64,000 nucleotides of DNA from an uncultured Candidatus Thioglobus sp. GTDB lineage: Bacteria > Pseudomonadota > Gammaproteobacteria > PS1 > Pseudothioglobaceae. Positions 8,951 through 18,719 of this stretch are shown here, piece by piece. Location: positions 1-64,000 of the forward strand of contig CAJQSO010000025.1 of the NCBI GenBank assembly GCA_905614365.1. The letters are read 5' to 3'. Made by a program: the position numbers and the translations under genes. The notes beneath the pieces are model-generated. The model was not told the origin of the DNA, searched no databases, and worked only from the letters and a program-made list of their open reading frames with translations. Numbering within the stretch: position 1 is the stretch's first letter; each line of letters opens with the position of its first letter.

Positions 8951-8979
8951 ATTATAGAGTCTCGCCTTCATTTATGCAA
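8951..8979 (-). promoter_or_regulatory. Predicted sigma-70 promoter for rpsT
   Basis: On the minus strand there is a perfect TATAAT at 8956-8951 and TTGCAT at 8979-8974, separated by 17 bases. Transcription should begin near 8944, giving a short leader of about 28 bases before the rpsT ATG at 8915. Confidence 0.65.
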
Positions 8980-8997
8980 GCATTTGTTTGCATTAGG

Positions 8998-9603
8998 TTA
9001 ATTTGCTAAAGATTTAATACATTCAAGTGTCTTCTTCTTATTGAGTAATAACTGCCAAGTATTACCACCTTGAGTTTTCCATAAAGATACAGCCCTTATT
9101 CCTGCCAGCAGTAAAGCTCTAATATGGTTTGCAGTATGACGGTTTGAGAGATAAATTTGTTCGCCACGAACCATAATCGTTGGATTGAGGCTTCCAAGTG
9201 TATTTTTATAAAGCTCTGCAAGTCGAGCGATTGAATTGCTGTGATGAATGTCAAAAAATTCCTGTTTATTAATCACGTTAATTTCATTTGAAATCTGACT
9301 TAATAGGTGAGGTTTTTTCATTAATTTTTTTTCTAAATTTATCAGAGAAGTTGCATAAAGCATAACGTTATGCATATCTATTGTTTTTTTTTCAAGAATT
9401 AATTTTAATGAATCAAAGCCTGTCTTTAGGTCCTCAGGAGAAGTAAATATTTCATCAATAGAGTCACTTTCACTAACAATACTACTAAGGCTTGCTTTAT
9501 TAGTATGGGCATCACATTTACCTGTTTGAGCAAGTTGATGAACCAAAGCTGTAGATTGAAATATACTTGCTAGAGCAAGAGTTTGTTTTGTTGTCTTATT
9601 CAT
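8998..9603 (-). CDS. hflD: HflD-like high-frequency lysogenization protein
   Basis: The protein is helical, with the family-like start TKQTLALASIFQSTALVHQLAQTG and the C-terminal block ANHIRALLLAGIRAVSLW, which match HflD (YcfC). In E. coli HflD is a peripheral membrane protein that affects CII of phage lambda; its housekeeping role is unclear. I chose ATG at 9603 (MNKTTKQT, 201 residues), which overlaps the mnmA stop as ATGAATAA; an upstream in-frame start at 9630 would reach further into mnmA. mnmA-hflD is a conserved gammaproteobacterial pair. Confidence 0.88.
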   Translation of the reverse strand: MNKTTKQTLALASIFQSTALVHQLAQTGKCDAHTNKASLSSIVSESDSIDEIFTSPEDLKTGFDSLKLILEKKTIDMHNVMLYATSLINLEKKLMKKPHLLSQISNEINVINKQEFFDIHHSNSIARLAELYKNTLGSLNPTIMVRGEQIYLSNRHTANHIRALLLAGIRAVSLWKTQGGNTWQLLLNKKKTLECIKSLAN

Positions 9604-10684
9604 TTGATTTTGATTTAATAACGCTACCACCTAAGCAAACATCATCATCATAAAATACAACAGATTGCCCTGGGGTTATCGCTCTTTGCGACTCGTCAAA
9701 ATTAACTTTAATAGTTTGATCATCGTTCAAGCTTACTTTACATATCTGAGATGCTTGTCGATACCTTATTTTAGCGCTGCAGCTGAAGGACTCTATAGGA
9801 GGGCTATCAACCCAGTGGATATCGTCTGCAATTAGTGAGTTATGATAAAGTAAGGCATCATCACCTTGCACTACAACAATTTTATTAGACTCTAAGACTT
9901 TATCTGCAACGAACCATGGCTCAGGTGAATTACTGAAGCCCCCGCCAATTTCAAGCCCTTTACGCTGACCTATTGTGTAGAAAGGGAGTCCATCATGATG
10001 CTTTATAAAGGTATCGTTTTGATCAACAATATCACCTTTTTCTTTAGGTAAAAAAGTAGTTAAAAATTCTGAAAATGGCCTTTCACCAATAAAACAAATA
10101 CCTGTTGAGTCTTTCTTATCAGCATTAAGAAAGTTATTATTTTTTGCAATTTTACGAACCTCTTGCTTGTCAATTTCACCTAATGGGAAAAGACTTTGAG
10201 ATAGTTGTTCTTGGTTAAGTAAATGCAAAAAATAGCTTTGATCTTTATTTCCATCTAGCCCTGCCTTTAGTAAATATTTACCATTTTTTTCTGCAATTCT
10301 TGCGTAGTGGCCTGTTGCAATTTTTTTTGCACCAAGATCTTTTGCGTAATCTAAAAAAGCCTTAAATTTAATCCTTTGATTGCAAAGTACATCTGGATTT
10401 GGAGTTCTTCCTTTTTTATGTTCAGATAAGAAATGCTCAAATACATCTTCCCAATATTCATGGGAAAAATTAACTGTATGAAGCTTAATTCCAAGTTGGT
10501 CTGCTACTTGCTGAGCATCAGCAAGATCTTCAGATGCACTGCAATATTCATCTTCATCGTCCTCATCCCAATTTTTCATGAATAATGCTTCTACCTCATA
10601 ACCTTTTTCAAGCAAAAGAAAAGCTGCAACAGATGAATCAACTCCCCCTGAAAGGCCAACAATGATTTTGTTATCAGTTGCCAT
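9596..10684 (-). CDS. mnmA: tRNA-specific 2-thiouridylase MnmA
   Basis: MnmA thiolates U34 of Lys, Glu and Gln tRNAs. The PP-loop motif GLSGGVDSSVAAFLL is at the N-terminus, with NWDEDDED just after it. The two catalytic cysteines are visible in NPDVLCNQ (near residue 100) and STGICFIGERPF (near 200). The C-terminal domain has TIGQRKGL and the RAITPGQSVVFYD block. Length (362) is typical. It starts two bases after the phoH stop, so phoH, mnmA and hflD look like one operon. Confidence 0.96.
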   Translation of the reverse strand: MATDNKIIVGLSGGVDSSVAAFLLLEKGYEVEALFMKNWDEDDEDEYCSASEDLADAQQVADQLGIKLHTVNFSHEYWEDVFEHFLSEHKKGRTPNPDVLCNQRIKFKAFLDYAKDLGAKKIATGHYARIAEKNGKYLLKAGLDGNKDQSYFLHLLNQEQLSQSLFPLGEIDKQEVRKIAKNNNFLNADKKDSTGICFIGERPFSEFLTTFLPKEKGDIVDQNDTFIKHHDGLPFYTIGQRKGLEIGGGFSNSPEPWFVADKVLESNKIVVVQGDDALLYHNSLIADDIHWVDSPPIESFSCSAKIRYRQASQICKVSLNDDQTIKVNFDESQRAITPGQSVVFYDDDVCLGGSVIKSKSNE

Positions 10685-10686
10685 TG

Positions 10687-11601
10687 TTACGCATTATCGT
10701 AAGCTCTTACAATATTTTTAACCAGTTGATGCCTGACAACATCTTGGGCATCGAAGTTACAAAAAGCAATTTGTTCAATATCTTTGAGAATTTTGATTGC
10801 ATCTGTTAGGCCTGATTGACTTGGGTTTGGTAGGTCAATTTGAGTAACGTCACCTGTAATTACCATTTTTGAGCCAAATCCCATGCGAGTCAAAAACATT
10901 TTCATCTGAGGTATTGTTGTATTTTGAGCTTCATCGAGAATGATATAAGATTCGTTTAAAGTTCTTCCTCTCATGAATGCTAATGGTGCAACTTCAATAA
11001 CTCGCTGCTCTATTAGTTTATTGACTTTTTCAAAGCCTATAAATTCATAAAGTGCATCATAGATTGGACGAAGGTAGGGATCAACTTTTTCACTAAGGTC
11101 GCCAGGAAGAAATCCTAGTTTTTCACCCGCTTCAACTGCTGGTCGAACTAATACTATTCGCTTTACATCTGAACTTTCAAGCGCCTCAACTGCTCTTGCA
11201 ACGGCTAAATATGTTTTACCTGTTCCTGCTGGACCAACTGCAAAAACAGCATCATTTTCTATAATTGCATTGACATAATTTTGCTGATTAGTGCTTCTAA
11301 TATGAATATGTTTTCGGCTAGTTTTAATTGTGACAGATTTGACTTCTCCATTAGGGCTGTTAAGTGATTTTATGCAAAGATCTATATCACTAAAGTCGAT
11401 TGCTTTAGTTTCAGATACAATAAGAAGGTCTTGCAAAACTGAAACAGCTAAAGCAGAATTCTCCCCTTTTATATTAAAATTTGAGCCTTTATTGGAGATA
11501 TTAACGCCAAGATTGGTTGCAATATTCTCAATATTTTTGTCAAGCCCCCCACAAATATTTGCTAGTTGCTCAGAGCTTTGAATGTTGAGTGTAAATTTCA
11601 T
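10687..11601 (-). CDS. ybeZ: PhoH-like ATPase (YbeZ type)
   Basis: This cytoplasmic P-loop ATPase has Walker A in FAVGPAGTGKTYLAVARAV (about residues 120-138), and RPAVEAGEKLGFLPGDL, YIILDEAQNTT (Walker B) and VITGDVTQIDLP, all diagnostic of PhoH/YbeZ. An N-terminal domain of about 110 residues may bind RNA. YbeZ works with YbeY in rRNA and ribosome quality control in relatives, but ybeY is not next to it here; instead mnmA follows. miaB, its usual neighbour, is one gene away. Confidence 0.93.
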   Translation of the reverse strand: MKFTLNIQSSEQLANICGGLDKNIENIATNLGVNISNKGSNFNIKGENSALAVSVLQDLLIVSETKAIDFSDIDLCIKSLNSPNGEVKSVTIKTSRKHIHIRSTNQQNYVNAIIENDAVFAVGPAGTGKTYLAVARAVEALESSDVKRIVLVRPAVEAGEKLGFLPGDLSEKVDPYLRPIYDALYEFIGFEKVNKLIEQRVIEVAPLAFMRGRTLNESYIILDEAQNTTIPQMKMFLTRMGFGSKMVITGDVTQIDLPNPSQSGLTDAIKILKDIEQIAFCNFDAQDVVRHQLVKNIVRAYDNA

Positions 11602-11682
11602 GGGTTTTATTTTACTGAATTACTTTGAAAACAAATGTTAAGTTGCATGATTTGGTGCACTATTTAATTTATCATTTATCTT

Positions 11683-12705
11683 ATGAAAATATTAAATATG
11701 TTATTAAAGTTATTTATTTTAATAAGTTTTTTGCTGCCACTAAATTCCTATGCAAGTGATAGTGGCTGTGTGATTCTTGTTTATCATCGTTTTTCAGATG
11801 AAGAGCCAAAGTCTACAAGCACTTCACCAGATCTATTTAATAAGCATTTAGAATATTTAAAGAAAAATAATTATCAGGTGCTTCCTTTGAAAAAAGTTAT
11901 TAAAAGCCTTCAAGCTAAAGAAAATTTACCTAAGAAATGCGTTAGTTTGACTGCTGACGATGGTTTTTTGTCATTCTATACTGAGGCCTTTCCATTATTG
12001 GTTAGCTATCAATTTCCAATGTCTGTTTTTGTTTCAACAGAGTCTATTGATAAAAAATATGATTTAATGATGTCTTGGAATCAGCTTCGTGAAATGGCGC
12101 CTTTAATAGATGTTTATAACCATAGCAATAAACACCCTCATTTAGTTAATCAAGATACTTCAACACTAGAAAATGAAATCTCTTATGCGCAAGAGAGGGT
12201 TGAAAAAGAGTTAGGCGTTAATGACAAATTTTTTGCTTATCCCTATGGTGAGTATGATGATAAGACTTATTCATATCTAGATGGACTTGGCTACACTGCC
12301 TTTGGACAACAGTCTGGAGTTGTAAGTCAGGCCAGTGATTTTTTAAATTTACCTAGATTCTCAATGTCAGGGCCTTATGCAAAAATGGACAGCTTTTCAC
12401 TGAAAGTTCAAACTTTGGATATGCCAATTAAGAGCTATAGCCCTAAGTCTTTAATAATTTCAAATGATTACAAACCCTTATTAGATTTAGTGTTTTCAAG
12501 GCCACTAACTACTTATGAAAAAAATAACTTTTCCTGTTTTGTTTCTGGACAGGATCTAGCAGAACTTGAGTGGACTGGCCTTCAGGCGGTAAGTATTCAA
12601 TCAAAAGCCCCACTTTTGACAGGAAGGAGTCGCTATAACTGCACTATGCCATATAAAGAGAAAGGTCGATATTACTGGTATTCCAAACTATGGTTAAGGT
12701 TGTAG
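11683..12705 (+). CDS. Exported polysaccharide deacetylase (NodB/PgaB-like)
   Basis: A signal peptide (basic start, then a Leu/Ile-rich core to about residue 24) points to export. The NodB-type fold shows VILVYHRFSD, the metal/catalytic motif LTADDG (normally TFDDG), NHSNKHPHL (the His pair) and FAYPYGEYD. Such enzymes remove N-acetyl groups from cell-surface polysaccharides. The last roughly 110 residues form an unrecognised C-terminal domain with two cysteines (SCF and YNC). The gene is a single plus-strand unit between divergent phoH and convergent miaB, only two bases from the miaB stop. No clear ribosome binding site precedes the ATG. Confidence 0.85.
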   Translation: MKILNMLLKLFILISFLLPLNSYASDSGCVILVYHRFSDEEPKSTSTSPDLFNKHLEYLKKNNYQVLPLKKVIKSLQAKENLPKKCVSLTADDGFLSFYTEAFPLLVSYQFPMSVFVSTESIDKKYDLMMSWNQLREMAPLIDVYNHSNKHPHLVNQDTSTLENEISYAQERVEKELGVNDKFFAYPYGEYDDKTYSYLDGLGYTAFGQQSGVVSQASDFLNLPRFSMSGPYAKMDSFSLKVQTLDMPIKSYSPKSLIISNDYKPLLDLVFSRPLTTYEKNNFSCFVSGQDLAELEWTGLQAVSIQSKAPLLTGRSRYNCTMPYKEKGRYYWYSKLWLRL

Positions 12706-12707
12706 TT

Positions 12708-14030
12708 TTAAATTAACTCTGCTTGAAGCGAGTTTCCTATACCGTCAGTAATTTTAACTGACACGATTTGCCCAATTAATTGCTCATTACCAATGAAGTG
12801 AGCTGTTCTCATGTTTTCAGTTCTGCCTGATAAAGTTGCTCCTTTTTTTGAGCTACCTTCTACAAGGACTTTTTGTATACTTCCAATCATTGATTTAGAG
12901 ATTTCTTCAGTATTTTCATTAAGCTTGTCTTGAATGACGACTAATCTTTGTTTTTTAGTTTCAGCACTTACATCATCGTCAAAACTTGCAGCAATTGTCC
13001 CAGGTCTTTTCGAGTAAATAAAACTAAATGATTTATCAAAGCCAATCTCTTCAATTAAATTAACTGTCTCATTAAAGTCCTTTTCAGTTTCACCAGGAAA
13101 GCCAATAATAAAATCTGACGATATAGAGATACCAGGCCTAATTTTCTTTAAATTTCGAATCTTGGATTTATATTCAATAGCAGTATGACCGCGTTTCATA
13201 AGCCCTAAAACTCTATCAGAGCCGCTCTGAACTGGAAGGTGAAGATGTGATACTAATTCTGGGACTTCAGCATAAGCTTGTATAAGCCTGTCAGTAAACT
13301 CTACTGGATGAGAAGTGGTGTAGCGAATGCGCTCAATACCTGAAACTTGGGCAACAATTGCTATTAACAGAGCCAAATCAGCAACTTCACCATCATCCAT
13401 TAAGCCTCTAAATGAATTTACATTTTGACCAAGTAGATTGATTTCCTTAACACCTTGATTGGCTAAAATCTCTACTTCACGTATTACATCGTTAAATGGC
13501 CTGGAGATCTCTTCTCCCCTTGTATAAGGAACCACACAAAAAGTGCAGTATTTACTGCAGCCTTCCATTATAGAAACAAATGCTGTTGCACCATCACTAT
13601 GAGGCTCAGGTAAGTGGTCAAATTTTTCAATTTCAGGGAAAGAGATATCAATGCTTATTTGGTTTTCATTCAATGCTTCATTTAGCATATTTGGGAGTCT
13701 ATGAAGTGTTTGAGGGCCAAAAATCATATCAACATAGGGGGCTCTTTTAAGAATAAGATCACCTTCTTGAGATGCGACACATCCACCAACGCCAATTACT
13801 AAGTTTGGATTCTTTTCTTTTAATTTTCTCCACCGACCTAATTGGTGAAATAACTTTTCTTCAGCCTTCTCACGAATTGAGCAAGTATTAACCAATAGGA
13901 CATCAGCCTTGGTAATATCTTCAGTTAATTCTAGACCGTGAGACTCTTTAAGGACATCGCCCATTTTGTTTGAGTCATATTCGTTCATTTGACACCCAAA
14001 AGTGCGAACATATAATTTAGAGATGCTCAT
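12708..14030 (-). CDS. miaB: tRNA-2-methylthio-N6-dimethylallyladenosine synthase
   Basis: MiaB is a radical SAM methylthiotransferase acting on A37 of tRNA. The N-terminal UPF0004 domain has three cluster cysteines ([33 protein letters not shown]). The radical SAM motif is [18 protein letters not shown] near residue 160, and a C-terminal TRAM domain is present (about 375-440). Length 440 is typical. It starts one base from the mscS stop. Confidence 0.96.
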   Translation of the reverse strand: MSISKLYVRTFGCQMNEYDSNKMGDVLKESHGLELTEDITKADVLLVNTCSIREKAEEKLFHQLGRWRKLKEKNPNLVIGVGGCVASQEGDLILKRAPYVDMIFGPQTLHRLPNMLNEALNENQISIDISFPEIEKFDHLPEPHSDGATAFVSIMEGCSKYCTFCVVPYTRGEEISRPFNDVIREVEILANQGVKEINLLGQNVNSFRGLMDDGEVADLALLIAIVAQVSGIERIRYTTSHPVEFTDRLIQAYAEVPELVSHLHLPVQSGSDRVLGLMKRGHTAIEYKSKIRNLKKIRPGISISSDFIIGFPGETEKDFNETVNLIEEIGFDKSFSFIYSKRPGTIAASFDDDVSAETKKQRLVVIQDKLNENTEEISKSMIGSIQKVLVEGSSKKGATLSGRTENMRTAHFIGNEQLIGQIVSVKITDGIGNSLQAELI

Positions 14031-15065
14031 TTAAGTCTTTTGAATATGCAAAGTTTGAGTTGGATAAGCAATTTCAGCATTATGATCTGCAATAATTTGA
14101 GCAATATCAAGTAGAAGTTTGCCTTTCATTTTCTTAAATTCACCTACTTCGGTATCTGAGCTAAAGGCCCAAATTACAAAATCAAGTGAAGACGCATTGA
14201 ATACATCAAAGTAAACCCTACAGGGTTGGTCATTAGCTATATGATCATTATTTACCAATAATGCTTGAACCTTTTCGATGATACTTTCCATTTGCGCAAT
14301 ATCATCATAACGGATACCAATAACCTCATAAATCTGACGGTTAGTCATTCGAGAAGGAGTTTCAATAGGTATGGTTGCAAAGATACCGTTTGGAACATAG
14401 ACAGGGTTCTTATTAAAAGTGCGAATACGAGTCATTCTCCAGCCAATTTTCTCAACCACACCCTCTATACTTTTATCTGTGGTTCGAATCCAATCTCCAG
14501 TAGAAAAAGGTTTATCCATTTGAATCATTAGACCACCAAAAATATTAGCTAGCATATCTTTAGCAGCAAAACCGACGACAATACCACCTACTCCACCCAA
14601 AGTTAATATAGAAGAGACGGCGTATCCATAGAATTGTGCAACACCAAGAATAATAGCAAAAACAAAAAGAATTTTGATTAGTCGGGTGAACAACCTAACA
14701 GAATCTTTATCTACGCTACCTTCTTTCTCCAGCATATAAGTTTCAGTATTAGATATTAGTCTTAGGATTCCCCATGTCAAAATAAAGACTGGCGCAATAA
14801 CTATGTAACTTACAATTTGGCTAAGAGGTGGAATTTCTGATGTAAGTTCTAGTAATGAAAAGTAAAGCCACCCATACCAAATTAGTAATTTAAGTGGCGC
14901 TGAAATAGCGCTAATTAAATGGTCATCTATTTGTGTTTTAGTGCTACTAGAGTGTTTTTTTATCTGCTTAAGGATTATACCTAGTGCAATGTGTGCAATA
15001 ACTGCAAGGACTAATAGCGCGCCTGACATCTGGAGTGGACTTATATTTTGGATAAAATCGTTCAT
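14031..15065 (-). CDS. MscS-family mechanosensitive channel
   Basis: Three or four membrane helices occupy roughly residues 12-160. The pore-lining helix and beta domain are recognisable in TLGGVGGIVVGFAAKDMLANIF and DKPFSTGDWI, the standard MscS signature. The cytoplasmic C-terminal domain follows (about 200-344). The channel should release solutes after hypo-osmotic shock. Its start overlaps the nlpD-like stop by one base. At 344 residues it is slightly longer than E. coli MscS (286). Confidence 0.9.
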   Translation of the reverse strand: MNDFIQNISPLQMSGALLVLAVIAHIALGIILKQIKKHSSSTKTQIDDHLISAISAPLKLLIWYGWLYFSLLELTSEIPPLSQIVSYIVIAPVFILTWGILRLISNTETYMLEKEGSVDKDSVRLFTRLIKILFVFAIILGVAQFYGYAVSSILTLGGVGGIVVGFAAKDMLANIFGGLMIQMDKPFSTGDWIRTTDKSIEGVVEKIGWRMTRIRTFNKNPVYVPNGIFATIPIETPSRMTNRQIYEVIGIRYDDIAQMESIIEKVQALLVNNDHIANDQPCRVYFDVFNASSLDFVIWAFSSDTEVGEFKKMKGKLLLDIAQIIADHNAEIAYPTQTLHIQKT

Positions 15066-15562
15066 TAGAGATATTTTAAAGGATTAATAGGTTCTTCGTA
15101 TTTTTTCATTTCGAAATAAAATGGTTTTTCACTGGTAAGAGCTATTAGTCCACCTTTTTGTATAATATCACCCTCACTTACGAGAAGCTCTTGATTTTGA
15201 TTGTAAATACTATAGAAACCATAAGCATGTTTGATAATAATCATTTTTCCATAACTTGTCATTTTATCGCCGCTATATACTACTTCACCTTTTCTTATTG
15301 CTCTTACTTCTTGACCAGCAGAATTATTGTAAGTCAATCCAAAATGACTATCTTTTTCAGAATAGCTTTTAAGTATTGACGAGTCAATAGGCAAAGACCA
15401 GTTTTTATTAGCATTTGAATTATTAGTTTTTATTTTAGTTGTTTGTTGAAAATCCTCTACTTTGTTAAATGATTTTTCAACAACAGTTACTTGACCAGCA
15501 TCATTAGTAAAGCAGCCTGAAAGAAAAATAAGCAAAAAGAGAGTGAAATTTTTAGTATTCAT
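15065..15562 (-). CDS. nlpD: NlpD-like lipoprotein with degenerate M23/LytM domain
   Basis: A lipoprotein signal with lipobox LSGC is present if ATG at 15562 (MNTKNFTL) is used; an in-frame TTG at 15571 is less likely. The C-terminal 100 residues are a LytM fold, but the zinc ligands appear lost: HFGLTY lacks the Asp, YSIYNQN lacks the His of the usual YxH, and FYFEMK replaces HFE. That is the state of NlpD/EnvC, which activate amidases instead of cutting peptidoglycan. No LysM domain is visible, unlike E. coli NlpD. The yqaA neighbour supports NlpD; rpoS is not next to it. Confidence 0.72.
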   Translation of the reverse strand: MNTKNFTLFLLIFLSGCFTNDAGQVTVVEKSFNKVEDFQQTTKIKTNNSNANKNWSLPIDSSILKSYSEKDSHFGLTYNNSAGQEVRAIRKGEVVYSGDKMTSYGKMIIIKHAYGFYSIYNQNQELLVSEGDIIQKGGLIALTSEKPFYFEMKKYEEPINPLKYL

Positions 15563-16130
15563 ACCACACAAATAAAATAATAATAATAATAAGCAAGTAA
15601 CCTAGCCAATCTATGTACTTATTTAACCATTGATCTGCCATTTTTCCTAATTTTCTTACTAGAAATGAAACTAAAAAATATCTAGCACCTCTTGCAATTA
15701 AAGAAAAGACCACAAAAGGAATAAGTGACATAGACATCATTCCAGCTGAAATAGTAAATAATTTGTATGGGATTGGACTAAATCCAGCGACAAGAATGAT
15801 TACAATTCCATAAGTATTAAAATAAATTTGCGCACTCTCTAGCTTTGATTCGTAACCTAGGTTAGCAAGTAATGGACCAACTTGTTCCATAGCAAAGACG
15901 CCAATATAATAGCCAGCGACCCCACCAAGAACGGAAGCTAGAGTACAAATAGTTGCAAAATAGTATGCCTTCGACCTATTCTTTAGAGACATAGAGGCCA
16001 ACAATAAGTCTTGTATTGGCAATGGAAGAATTGAGGATTCTAAAAAGCTAATTAGAGATAACCATAAGATTGCAAATCGACTGGTGGACCATTTTAAAAT
16101 TTTGCTGTATACGAAGTGAAAGGGTCTCAT
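15552..16130 (-). CDS. yqaA: YqaA family inner membrane protein (DedA/VTT superfamily)
   Basis: The 192-residue membrane protein has the DedA/SNARE-associated pattern: FLESSILPLPIQDLLLASM, then ASVLGGVAGYYIGV, and FSPIPYKLFTISAGMM. YqaA is a distant relative of DedA proteins, some of which move undecaprenyl phosphate or other lipids across the membrane; the exact role here is not known. Its stop overlaps the nlpD-like gene start, a pairing seen in other gammaproteobacteria. Confidence 0.85.
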   Translation of the reverse strand: MRPFHFVYSKILKWSTSRFAILWLSLISFLESSILPLPIQDLLLASMSLKNRSKAYYFATICTLASVLGGVAGYYIGVFAMEQVGPLLANLGYESKLESAQIYFNTYGIVIILVAGFSPIPYKLFTISAGMMSMSLIPFVVFSLIARGARYFLVSFLVRKLGKMADQWLNKYIDWLGYLLIIIIILFVWYEY

Positions 16131-16144
16131 CAGCTTATGAGGGC

Positions 16145-17041
16145 TTATTTTTTTAACATTGGGAAGCCAAGTCTTTCTCTAGAGTCAAGATAAGCCTGAG
16201 CTACTTTTTGACTCATTGATCGAACTCTACGAATAAATCTCGCTCTATCTGTGACACTTATTGCCCGCCTTGCATCAAGAAGGTTAAAAAGATGTGACGC
16301 TTTCATAGTTTGCTCATAAGCAGGAAAAGGAAGGCTCTCTTCAATAAGTTTTAAATTCATTGCTTCAGCCTCATCAAACTGCCTAAAAAGAACGTCAATA
16401 TCTGCCAGTTCAAAATTGTATTTAGATTGCTCAACTTCATTTTGATGGAAAACATCCCCGTAAGTTAAACCTTCAGTCCAAACGAGGTCATAAACACTAT
16501 CTACACCTTGAAGGTACATTGCTAACCTTTCTAAACCATAGGTTAATTCCCCAGAAACAGGTTTGCATGGTAGACCACCAACTTGCTGGAAATACGTAAA
16601 TTGACTCACTTCCATTCCGTTAAGCCAAACCTCCCAGCCAAGACCCCATGCGCCTAGTGTTGGTGACTCCCAATTATCCTCAACGAATCTAACATCATGC
16701 ATCTTTAAGTCAATGCCAATAAAAGATAACGAGTCGAGATATAAGTCTTGAATGTCACTTGGAGATGGCTTTAATAAAACCTGAAATTGATAATAGTGCT
16801 GAAGGCGGTTTGGGTTTTCACCATATCGACCATCACTTGGTCTTCTTGATGACTGAACATATGCTGCTTTCCATGGCTCAGGCCCTATTGATCTTAGAAA
16901 GGTTGCGGGGTGAAAAGTTCCTGCACCAACCTCCATATCAAAAGGTTGAGTAATAGCGCATCCTTTTTCAGCCCAATAATTTTGTAATTTGAGAATTAAA
17001 TTTTGAAATGATTTAGTTGTATCGAGTTCTAAGGCTGACAT
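16145..17041 (-). CDS. glyQ: Glycine--tRNA ligase alpha subunit
   Basis: This is the catalytic subunit of the alpha2beta2 bacterial glycyl-tRNA synthetase. It starts with [17 protein letters not shown] and contains [43 protein letters not shown] and [19 protein letters not shown], all family hallmarks. At 298 residues it is complete. In most genomes glyS follows glyQ directly; here glyS is 12.8 kb away on the other strand at 29850. yqaA follows it downstream. Confidence 0.97.
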   Translation of the reverse strand: MSALELDTTKSFQNLILKLQNYWAEKGCAITQPFDMEVGAGTFHPATFLRSIGPEPWKAAYVQSSRRPSDGRYGENPNRLQHYYQFQVLLKPSPSDIQDLYLDSLSFIGIDLKMHDVRFVEDNWESPTLGAWGLGWEVWLNGMEVSQFTYFQQVGGLPCKPVSGELTYGLERLAMYLQGVDSVYDLVWTEGLTYGDVFHQNEVEQSKYNFELADIDVLFRQFDEAEAMNLKLIEESLPFPAYEQTMKASHLFNLLDARRAISVTDRARFIRRVRSMSQKVAQAYLDSRERLGFPMLKK

Positions 17042-17137
17042 TAATTTGAACTAAAAATAACAATAACAAAAATTTTACCTCACCAACAACTATTGAGGGT
17101 TAGCATTTAAATTTTTGTCTTAAATACTATTAAAAAA

Positions 17138-17166
17138 AATGCGGGAAGATATCCCGCATTTTTTAT
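17138..17166 (-). terminator. Bidirectional-looking terminator downstream of ahcY
   Basis: The arms AATGCGGGA and TCCCGCATT (17138-17160) form a 9-bp stem with a 5-base loop, flanked by A-rich sequence on one side and T-rich on the other. On the minus strand it lies about 20 bases past the ahcY stop at 17182, so it should end ahcY transcription before glyQ. The remaining part of the 140-base gap shows no other clear element. Confidence 0.88.
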
Positions 17167-17181
17167 TTAACTCACAAAAAT

Positions 17182-18594
17182 TTAATATTTATAAGTCTCT
17201 GACTTAAATGGACCTTCTTTAGGAATATTAATGTATTTTGCTTGAGTATCAGTCAAAATAGTCATTACGCCTCCAAAACCTCCAACCATTCCAGCGGCAA
17301 CCTCTTCATCAAGTTTCTTTGGAAGAATCTCGACGGTGACATTCGCAGCCTTTTGATCGTTAGGAAGGTTAGCAAATTTTTTCTCAAAAAGATGCATTTG
17401 AGCTAGAACCTGGTTTGCAAAAGAACCATCCATAATTCTAGAAGGGTGGCCAGTTGCATTTCCAAGGTTAACTAATCGACCTTCAGACAATAAAATTAAG
17501 TAGTCATTTTTATTTTCAGAGCGATAAATACGGTGGACTTGAGGTTTTACTTCATCCCATTTCCAATTTTCACGCATGTATAAAGTATCAATTTCATTAT
17601 CAAAATGACCAATATTGCAAACTAAAGAGCCTGCTTTTAGGCATCTTAGCATCGCTGAGTCACAAACGTTTGTATTACCAGTTGAAGTTACAATTAGATC
17701 TGTAGTGCTTAGTAATTCTTTATTAATGCAATCCATTGAGCCTGTATTGATTCCATCTATATAAGGCGAAACAACCTCAAAGCCATCCATACAAGCCTGA
17801 AACGCACAAATAGGATCAACTTCAGTAATTTTTACAATCATTCCTTCCTGACGAAGTGACATAGCAGAGCCTTTTCCAACATCACCGTAGCCAATTAGAA
17901 GCGCTTTCTTTCCTGACATTAACATATCTGTACCGCGCTTAATAGCATCATTTAATGAGTGACGACATCCATATTTATTATCATTTTTTGCTTTAGTAAC
18001 GGCATCGTTAACATTGATCGCTGGAACTTTAAGCTCACCACTTTCAATCATCTCTAGAAGGCGGTGGACACCTGTTGTAGTTTCTTCACTAATACCATGG
18101 ATTTTATCAAGCATTTCAGGATATTTTTCATGAACCATGCCTGTTAAATCTCCGCCATCATCCAAAATCATATTGGCATCCCATGGCTTACCATTATGAA
18201 GAATAGTTTGTTCAATACACCATAAAAATTCTTCTTCAGTTTCACCTTTCCAGGCAAAAACTGGAATATTTTTTGCAGCCATGGCAGATGCAGCATGATC
18301 TTGCGTTGAAAAAATATTACAAGATGACCAGCGAATTTCAGCGCCAAGATCAATTAGTGTTTCCATCAGGACAGCAGTTTGAATTGTCATATGAATACAG
18401 CCCATAATTCTGGCTCCATTCAGAGGCTGTTCTTTACTATACTTAGATCGAAGAGCCATTAAAGCCGGCATTTCAGCTTCTGCTAGCTCAATCTCTTTAC
18501 GACCAAATTCTGCTAAATTAATGTCAGCAACTTTGTAGTCTAGGTTAAGATCAGCAACTTTGAAGCCAGTATTATCTATTGTTGATTCGCTCAT
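17182..18594 (-). CDS. ahcY: Adenosylhomocysteinase (SAH hydrolase)
   Basis: The enzyme splits S-adenosylhomocysteine into adenosine and homocysteine, relieving product inhibition of methyltransferases. Motifs include [40 protein letters not shown], the NAD-binding [13 protein letters not shown] and NIGHFDNEI. The C-terminus FKSETYKY is the conserved tail. The 470 residues include the insertion typical of many bacterial forms. It follows metK in the same direction; an SAH riboswitch sits between them, so expression should rise when SAH builds up. Confidence 0.97.
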   Translation of the reverse strand: MSESTIDNTGFKVADLNLDYKVADINLAEFGRKEIELAEAEMPALMALRSKYSKEQPLNGARIMGCIHMTIQTAVLMETLIDLGAEIRWSSCNIFSTQDHAASAMAAKNIPVFAWKGETEEEFLWCIEQTILHNGKPWDANMILDDGGDLTGMVHEKYPEMLDKIHGISEETTTGVHRLLEMIESGELKVPAINVNDAVTKAKNDNKYGCRHSLNDAIKRGTDMLMSGKKALLIGYGDVGKGSAMSLRQEGMIVKITEVDPICAFQACMDGFEVVSPYIDGINTGSMDCINKELLSTTDLIVTSTGNTNVCDSAMLRCLKAGSLVCNIGHFDNEIDTLYMRENWKWDEVKPQVHRIYRSENKNDYLILLSEGRLVNLGNATGHPSRIMDGSFANQVLAQMHLFEKKFANLPNDQKAANVTVEILPKKLDEEVAAGMVGGFGGVMTILTDTQAKYINIPKEGPFKSETYKY

Positions 18595-18619
18595 TTTATT
18601 TCCTATTAAATTGAAAAAA

Positions 18620-18683
18620 AATGAGCGTCGTTTTGGTTACCAAGCCTGATTGAGAAGTATCTCAATGCAACGCTCCTTGGTAA
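18620..18683 (-). ncRNA. SAH riboswitch in the ahcY leader
   Basis: Read on the minus strand, the leader matches the known SAH riboswitch by eye: ACCAAGGAGCGUUGCA at the 5' side, a UUGAG/CUCAA hairpin, CAGGCUUGGU closing stem P1 with ACCAAG, and the 3' strand AACGACGCUCA. The GAGCG of the 5' part can pair with CGCUC to form the pseudoknot. SAH riboswitches turn genes on when SAH binds. An eight-T run follows the CGACGCUC strand. The ahcY ATG lies 26 bases further, with an AGGA ribosome binding site. Confidence 0.93.
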
Positions 18684-18690
18684 GTTTGAT

Positions 18691-18696
18691 ATTATA
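18691..18696 (-). promoter_or_regulatory. Predicted -10 element for ahcY leader
   Basis: On the minus strand a perfect TATAAT lies 8-12 bases ahead of the first riboswitch base, so the transcript would begin almost exactly at the aptamer. No good -35 box is visible upstream (TTTCTT-like at most), and the region overlaps the end of metK. This suggests a separate promoter for ahcY in addition to read-through from metK. Confidence 0.45.
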
Positions 18697-18719
18697 CAAA
18701 AAAACAATTAAAAAAGAAA

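Noticed and set aside
8974-8993. ATGCAA/TTGCAT inverted repeat after hflD
   Set aside because: One arm is the -35 box of rpsT, and there is no T run, so it is not supported as a terminator.
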